DNA of 64,000 nucleotides from Lunularia cruciata (Eukaryota > Streptophyta > Marchantiopsida > Lunulariales > Lunulariaceae): contig OX419760.1 of the NCBI GenBank assembly GCA_948567375.1, positions 12,958,001 through 13,022,000 on the forward strand. Direction: 5' to 3'. Made by a program: the position numbers and the translations under genes. Below, one piece after another: positions 58,346-64,000 of this stretch (position 1 is the first letter of the stretch; each line of letters opens with the position of its first letter). The notes below the pieces were generated by a model. That model did not search any database. It saw only the letters and a list, made by a program, of their open reading frames with translations, and was not told where the DNA came from.

Positions 58346-59491
58346 GCAATCAAAGAAACTGGGAGAAGAAAGGCAAGAAGCCCAGAAGGAGAGCTTCTTG
58401 CAGTACATCCCCTTCTTCGGAAGAATCCTCCACGTCTTCAAGTTCTTCCTTGGAATTTGAAGAAGAATCAAAGCCAAGAAGAATATAAATACAAGGGAGT
58501 AAGAAACCAATGACACCCCCAGCAAAGAGTGTACATGAGGCTGATACCAAGCTAGATGCTCTCATAAAGGAGTTTTTGGATTTTAAGATCCAGATGACTG
58601 GAGCAAAGGACCGGAGGAAGCCTCCATCATTTGGCAGATCTAATGTATGATGCACTGCGTGTGGCAAGTCAGGCTATGCAAACACGGAATGCAATACTCA
58701 TAATGCATTCCCAGTGCAGCAGATTGATTGGGTTCCGAGATGGAACCAAGAAGAAGAAGAGGAGGTGGTGTACCAAACCCAAGAGGTACCGCCTTAGGCA
58801 AGCACATCGTATCAAGGTCTGAGGTACGGATCAGGGGAGTATAACCCCAATGCTCCTCCACAAAGACCACCAATGAGCAACCAAAACCGACCTCAGAATG
58901 TTGCACTTGGAGCATGTTACAATTGTGGCTCAATGGGACATTGATCTCCAAACTATCTGGAGCCAAGACGGAAAATTGGGTATGTTCCCCTTTGTGAGAA
59001 TTGTAAAGGATCAGGGGATGAGGGCAACCGATGCCCTCATCCCTTGAACCCAAAGCCGCCTGTAAAATATGTACAGACCCCGGCTGAGAGTGTTGCGCTT
59101 CAGGCAAAGGGTGATACCCTTGTAAATTATATAACACTTGAGGAGGAGAGACCTCAAGAAGGGAGCCCGGCCTCAACAAGAGAATGGCCAGACCTTGATA
59201 TTTTGAAGGTTGAGACGCGCGCTGGCAAGAAGAAGCATGATCCCAAGGAACTGAGTATGACCTTGTCATCCTCACAAAAGGCAAAGAGGCTGCGCCTAAA
59301 GTCAATCCTTTCTGCCAAGGAGGAAAAGATCCTCGCAAAATCCAAAGCTAAAGCCTTGCAGAAAGAGCTCAAGGAAGTGGTACTTAGAACCCAAGAACTG
59401 AGTTTGGAGGAGGCGACAAAGACTAAGCCTCCAATTTTTATGGCGGACATCCAATCCAAAGTAAAGGATCTAATCCAAGCCAAGGTGGGCC
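58346..59491 (+). pseudogene. Element C nucleocapsid and gag-pol linker, broken
   Basis: A Ser/Glu-rich stretch is followed by three cysteine clusters: CTACGKSGYANTEC near 58650 (His ligand replaced by Tyr), CYNCGSMGH near 58917 (last Cys replaced by Tyr) and CENCKGSGDEGNRC near 58998. A 150-residue open block (59044-59491) is Lys/Glu-rich and helical (AKALQKELKEVVLRTQELSL). The frame is cut at 59491 by the solo LTR and resumes at 60187. Confidence 0.65.
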
Positions 59492-60182
59492 TATAATACC
59501 CATTTGTGCATGTGTGTGGTATTGTGATATTTAGCTTGGTATTACAAGTACTTAAGAGATATTATTTATATAGAGATAAAGGATGGTTCTACATTAGTCA
59601 TGATTAGCTAGAGTTAGTCATAGCTAAGATAGAGGGAACCTTACTTTAGAGGAGGTGGAAAAGATGAGCACCACTATTTTGGATTTTAGTGTGTTGACTT
59701 GGTATTATTCCTAGGTGTTTGGCTTTGAGGAAAGAGTTGAGAACTCTTGGGCCCGCAAGCCTTTTTGTTTTGGATTCTTCTATAGTCCAAGGATAGCCCA
59801 TGTGAAGGAATCCTTGACTTAGTGGTTGGGTCAAGATAATATCACATGCTAGGAGAATATGCCTATGTGAATGGATAATCCTTTCTACTTTTTGACTTTA
59901 CTTGACTTTTAGCCTAGTAACTTGAGTTACTCCAATAATTAGTAACTTTGGTGCGTAACTATTTCACAAGTATATAAACAAGGGGTGAGGAAGTACTCAT
60001 CATCCTTTCATTTGCAACTATCTCTCTCTCATTGAGTTCTCTAGTGAGCAATGTTTTGAGTCTTGGAGTGTTAGCCTTGGAGGAGTATGATGGAGTTGGG
60101 GTTCCTTGCTTTCTTAGTCCATGGTGCGCTACCATAATAGCCATCAGAGGTTCATCTTGAGTGAGAGACAGGATGGCCCACA
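59492..60182 (+). mobile_element. S-family solo LTR, copy 4, inserted in element C gag-pol (691 bp)
   Basis: Starts TATAATACCCATTTGTGCAT (expected TGTAACACC, two transitions) and ends GATGGCCCACA. The 4 bp GGCC flanks it at 59488-59491 and 60183-60186. Length agrees with the complete copy at 45042. Removing the LTR and one GGCC brings 59488-59491 into frame with 60187 onward, so it inserted into an open frame. Confidence 0.9.
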
Positions 60183-60186
60183 GGCC

Positions 60187-61215
60187 AACCCAAGGAACCT
60201 TGGGTTAAGACCACTAGTACTCCCATCACCATCATGAAGCGTCCTGAAGTCAACTTTGAATGTGGAGAGACTTTGAATACAAAGCCAAAGGCAAAGACAA
60301 TGAAATTGGGAGGAGTACCCCAATACAATATTGTAGCAGATTTGGCAGCCACAACTACAAACGTCACATTTAAGCAATTGTGGGAAGACAGTAAGCAGTA
60401 CAAGAGGCAACTGAATTCTGCCCTCAAGATAGTAAGGGTGATGTCTATGAAAGACCTGTGCCCGCCATATATTGTATTGAACAAGAGGATCTGGGATCTC
60501 CCAAGGTTGATGCGGAGATTGCTGGGTGCATGATCACATTGATACCCATTGATTTGGGTTCCGATGTGAATGTCATGACCAAAGATGCTGCAAATCGACT
60601 GTGGTATCATAAGTTTGAGCCAACACCCCGAGTCTTGAAATTTGCAAACCAAACCAATAAGCGGCCATTAGGCATGTTGTCAAACATTACCACGATCATT
60701 GGAGGGGTGCACTTCAAGTTGAATTACATTGTGTTGCAACTAGTGACCAAAACTGGTTACACATTGTTGATCGGAAGACCCTAGTTGTATATTGCCCAAG
60801 TTGTGGTGGATTGGCACCAGTAGAAGCTGCGGTTCAAGGACATTTTGTCCAAAGATCAGAAGCTGGTGACTGTGAGTTGGACAAAGGTTCCCCATCTTGG
60901 GGAAACAAGTTTGTCAGAAGACGAGGAAAAATCTAAAGACACCTCTTCTTTGTCCTCAAAAGACTCCAAAGATGAAGTCCAAGTCAATTACTTGGAATGC
61001 TACGAGGTGGACGTAGAAGACAAAGACCCATATGACCTCACCTCGGGTGAACATGACTTGGAGGAAGGGGGTTTGATGGCAGCTAGGCTCAGATTAAGCC
61101 AAGTAAGCCATGTCAAAGGAGCCATCAACCCCGATGACTGTCAAGATGTTATCTTGACCGAAGGAAATTTTTTAAAGATAGTCACTTTGGAGGAGTTGGC
61201 AGGATATTTATAGAA
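60187..61215 (+). pseudogene. Element C protease region, broken
   Basis: The first block to 60533 is linker (GGVPQYNIVADLAATTTNVT). After a frame change the block from 60458 reads ITLIPIDLGSDVNVMTKDA, the Athila-type aspartic protease motif (DLG in place of DSG), then HFKLNYIVLQLVTKTGYTLL and LIGRP at the usual flap-to-end spacing. A TAG follows. The Asp/Glu/Ser-rich block 60845-61213 is the spacer before RT. Confidence 0.65.
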
Positions 61216-61319
61216 TTCCAGGATGTATTCGCCTTGTCTATTAATCAAATGCCAAGTATTCCATGAGAATTTGGAGAACATCGGATTGATCTGGTTGAAG
61301 GTGCAATTTTGGTTTGGTA

Positions 61320-62020
61320 GAGACAATACCGCTTGAACCCAAAGTACTCGCTTTTGGTGAAAGATGAAATTGACAAGTACTTGGGGGCCAAAATAATCTT
61401 TCCTGTCTTAAGCAGTGAATGGGTCTCACCCATTGTCATTGTCCCAAAGAAGAAAATGGGGAAGATCCGAGTGTGCCAAGATTTCCGCAAGTTAAATGCA
61501 GTCACAAGGAAGGATAATCATCCCTTGCCTTTTACTGATACAATTTTGGATCAAGTAGCTGGTCATCCTTGTTACAATTTTCTCGACAGGTTTTCAGGGT
61601 ACAATCAAGTATCCATCCGAGAAGAGGACAATGATAAAACCACATTCACTACCTATTGGGGCACTTTTGCTAACAATAAAATGCCCTTTGGGTTGTGTAA
61701 TGCTCCCGCTACTTTCCAGCGGATGATGAATTCAATCTTCAAGGATTTTCTGTGCAAATTTGTGGAAGTCTTCATTGATGATTTTTGTGTGTTTGGGCAA
61801 AGAGATGTACATTTGGATTACCTTTGCCAAACTTTTGAAAGGTGTCATTTTGCTGGTTTGTCATTACACCCAGAGAAATGCTTCTTTGCAATGAAGGAGG
61901 GAATTCTTTTGGGGCATCGGGTGTCAAGTCGATGTATTGAAGTCGATATCAAGAAGGTTAAACTAATCTCAGCTTTGGAATCTCCAAACAACATTTGGGA
62001 GCTGTGAGCCTTCTTGGGAC
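61320..62020 (+). pseudogene. Element C reverse transcriptase (nearly intact frame)
   Basis: A 224-residue uninterrupted block runs 61333-62007. It contains EWVSPIVIVPKKKMGKIRVC, DFRKLNAVTRKDNHPLPF, NFLDRFSGYNQVSI, MPFGLCNAPATFQRMM, the catalytic FIDDFCVFG, and LHPEKCFFAMKEGILLGHRV with VSSRCIEVD. All RT motifs of Ty3/gypsy are present. A TAG lies just upstream near 61318 and a TGA just downstream at 62005-62007, before the FLGHVGY connection. Confidence 0.9.
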
Positions 62021-62600
62021 ATGTTGGATACTAGAGACACTTTGTTTCAAACTATGCGGTGCTTGCTGCACCCCTTACAAAGCTTCTGAAGAAATCTACA
62101 GGCTACCTGTGGGAAGCAAATCAAGAAGAAGCTTTCCAGGTATTGAAGAAGAAATTGGTTGAAGCACCAGTCATGAGGGCTCCAAATTGAGATGCCTCTT
62201 TTCATGTATATGTGGATACTTTGTCCATGGAAATTGGAGTAGTCTTGAGTCAGAAGGACAACAAGAAGAAAGATTACCCCATCTATTACGCCAGCTGACA
62301 ACTTTCAATTTCAAAAACAAACTATTTGACGACTGAAAGAGAAGCACTCGGAATCGTGTATGCCTACAAGAAATTTTGCCACTACTTGTTAGGATATGAG
62401 TTTGTCTTCTATGTTGACCATTACGCATTGCAACATTTGGTCAAGAAGGCAGATTTGTCCGGGCAAATTGCAAGATGGATCTTGTTATTACAAGAATTTA
62501 CATTTACTGTACAAGTAAGGAAGGGAGCTTCACATTTGAATGCGGACTTCTTGTCCAGGTTGGAAACTCAAGACCAGGAATGGGAGATTGAAAATTGGTT
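62021..62600 (+). pseudogene. Element C RNase H, broken
   Basis: After the connection domain (AAPLTKLLKKSTGYLW, EEAFQVLKKKLVEAPVMRAP) come FHVYVDTLSMEIGVVLSQ, TTEREALGIVYAYKKFCHYL, VFYVDHYAL and HLNADFLSR. These are the RNase H catalytic D-E-D blocks in order. Stops lie at about 62188 and 62297; the part from 62326 to 62700 is open. Confidence 0.8.
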
Positions 62601-62779
62601 CCCTGATGAAGTACAATGCAAAGTACAAGGTATGCAACCAAATATCATTATATGCATACTCTCCAATGTCCTGAAGGGCTGGATCCAGAGCAGAGGATAG
62701 TCTTTCTCAGGAAAATGGAGTCGTATCAGCTGAAACACAACATTTTATTCAAGATGTGCAAAGATGAAGTACTTTGGTG

Positions 62780-63940
62780 ATGCTTGGAGTCATACGAAGT
62801 CGGAGGCATAATTGAGTCTTTACACTCCAAAGCATCAGGAGGACACTATGCCTTGAAGAATACTATAAAGAAGATTCTTTCTTTGGGGTATTGGTGGCCT
62901 ACAATGTACAAAGATACGCATGCCCATATCCAAAGCTATGATGCTTGTCAAAGGACAGGAAAGCCAACTGCTACTTCCCAATGGCCTTTGAGACCAATTT
63001 TATCATTGCCCCATTTGAGAAATGGGGAATTGATTTTGTGGGACCAATACAACCAATAACCTGAGTCACAAGAAAATGCTACATTTTGGTTTTCACTGAC
63101 TATGCTACCAAGATGGTCAAAGCTGAAGCAACTTGAAGAGATGATGCAAAAACAATGGCGGAATTTTTCTTTTGAAACATCATCTCCTGATACGGATGTC
63201 CTTTGGAAGTGGTCAGTGACAGAGGGACACATTTTTTGAACTCTGTGATGGAAGCATTAACCAAATACTTTCAAATTAAACATCAAAAAATGACTCCTTA
63301 TAATTCAAAAGCAAATGGCTTAATAGAAAAGGCAAATGGGTTACTCTGCAAAATTCTGAATAAGGTGACTATCAATTATGCCTATGACTAAGACACAAAG
63401 TTACCAGCCGTGTTGTGGGCATATCAAATGACAAAAAAGATCATAGCCAAGCAAACTCTATACATCTTGGCATATGGCTTGCACCCCATACTATCAATTG
63501 AATTTGAAGTCCTAACATATCGGATTCTCTATGAGGAATGATTGTCGGAAGAAGAAAGCCAAGATCTTTGGATCCATCAACTGATGTGGTTAGACAAGAA
63601 AAGAGACAATGCAATGCAAACCACAAAAGAAGTACAAGAACAAAGGAAAGTCAAGCACGATAAGCATATCAAGCCTATGATTGTTCACGAAGGAGATTTG
63701 GTGTTGTTATACAACAATCACCAAATACTTTTTCCAAGAAAACTGCATTTAAGATGGATAGGGCCTCATCGAGTTCTTCATCTTTATGACAATGGTTCCA
63801 TTCAATTTGCAGACTTGGAAGAGAAACCATTTGCCACTCGAGTGAATGGATGGAGAGTTTGGAGATATTGGACCATAGACTCAGAAGTCTCTAAGACATC
63901 CAAGGTCTATGTTCACAGGCATGCTCACATTTGAGGGAGG
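62780..63940 (+). pseudogene. Element C integrase, broken
   Basis: The zinc region reads SLHSKASGGHYALKNT, LGYWWPTM and YDACQRTGKP, with the first of the two cysteines changed to Tyr. The DDE core has WGIDFVGPIQP near 63030, VVSDRGTHFLNSV near 63211 and KANGLIEKANGLLCKILN near 63310. The C-terminal domain (63542-63934) is open for 130 residues with VHEGDLVLLYNN, LHLRWIGPHRVLHLYDNGSI and WRVWRYW, the usual gypsy GPY/F-like module. Five or more stops in the core. Confidence 0.8.
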
Positions 63941-64000
63941 GGGTATGTGGTACCCACATTTTTTCTTTTTCTTATTTTTGAAGAAGAAGTGTATAGAAGA
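63931..64000 (+). repeat. Element C polypurine tract and first 55 bases of its 3' LTR
   Basis: GAGGGAGGGGGTA is immediately followed by TGTGGTACCCACATTTTT at 63946. The rest of the LTR lies outside the window. Confidence 0.85.

Larger units (their letters stand above)
53348..64000 (+). mobile_element. Element C: Athila-like Ty3/gypsy retrotransposon, nested in B (3' end outside window)
   Basis: TGTGGTACCCACATTTTT begins at 53348 and again at 63946, after a polypurine tract, fixing both LTR starts. Between them are a very long 5' LTR with an ORF, a primer-binding site, gag, protease, RT, RNase H and integrase in gypsy order. RT box VEVFIDDFCVFG and protease box DLGSDVNVM are of the Athila/Tat type. 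Over the 55 bases visible, the two LTRs differ by a few substitutions and a 3 bp indel, so the insertion is not recent. Confidence 0.85.

Noticed and set aside
58640..59338. 232-residue open frame on the minus strand
   Set aside because: It is antisense to the element C nucleocapsid, whose zinc knuckles and frame are clear on the plus strand. The minus frame shows no motif.
1..64000. tRNA and rRNA genes
   Set aside because: I scanned for B-box-like GGTTCGANTCC strings and rRNA landmarks and found only isolated partial matches (for example near 29868 and 30177) without a cloverleaf. A covariance-model search would be needed to be sure.

Overview
The window is plant nuclear DNA. It comes from a streptophyte with a large, repeat-rich genome, inferred from spliced genes with plant-type rhodanese sequence, long AT-rich gene-free tracts and several layers of decayed LTR retrotransposons. 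I cannot name the species. A Ty3/gypsy element carrying a cytosine methyltransferase is a type I remember being reported from charophyte algae, so a charophyte or seed-free land plant is a reasonable guess but is not shown.

Only two host genes are supported. A three-exon, single-domain rhodanese (sulfurtransferase) gene lies on the minus strand at 1171-2160. An intronless NXPE/PC-esterase-like membrane protein gene lies at 32313-34091; it is open in one frame except for two internal stop codons, so it is a young pseudogene or a recoded gene. A broken duplicate of part of it lies 2.2 kb upstream.

The rest is mobile DNA. (i) Element A (about 9036-18897) is a decayed Ty3/gypsy element with gag, protease, a C5-DNA-methyltransferase domain, reverse transcriptase, RNase H, integrase and a C-terminal PHD-type zinc finger. 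It is followed by a tandem 1.3 kb mini-unit containing only the PHD region and LTRs. (ii) Element B (50085-53347) is a second copy of the A family, visible only as LTR, leader and gag. (iii) Element C (53348 to beyond 64000) is an Athila-like gypsy element nested in B. Its inferred 5' LTR is 3.8 kb and contains a broken coiled-coil ORF. It has a tRNA-Asp-type primer site, gag, protease, RT, RNase H and integrase, and the window ends 55 bases into its 3' LTR. (iv) A 690 bp solo LTR family (S) occurs four times; one copy splits the gag-pol frame of C with a clean 4 bp target duplication. (v) Decayed minus-strand copia gag-protease (23720-24560), a minus-strand gypsy RNase H-integrase fragment (49215-50035), two non-LTR-like fragments and a possible hAT fragment are also present. 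(vi) A short dispersed repeat of about 100-150 bp (Z) carries a conserved hairpin and occurs at least six times.

Layout: 1-5.4 kb host gene and flanks; 5.4-8.4 kb retroelement scraps with inverted solo LTRs; 8.4-20.3 kb element A and its tandem tail; 20.3-25.2 kb decayed copia and unassigned DNA; 25.2-30.3 kb simple and pyrimidine-rich repeats; 30.3-34.7 kb NXPE-like gene, its broken duplicate and Z repeats; 34.7-49.2 kb AT-rich DNA with satellites and a solo LTR; 49.2-64 kb nested gypsy elements B and C.
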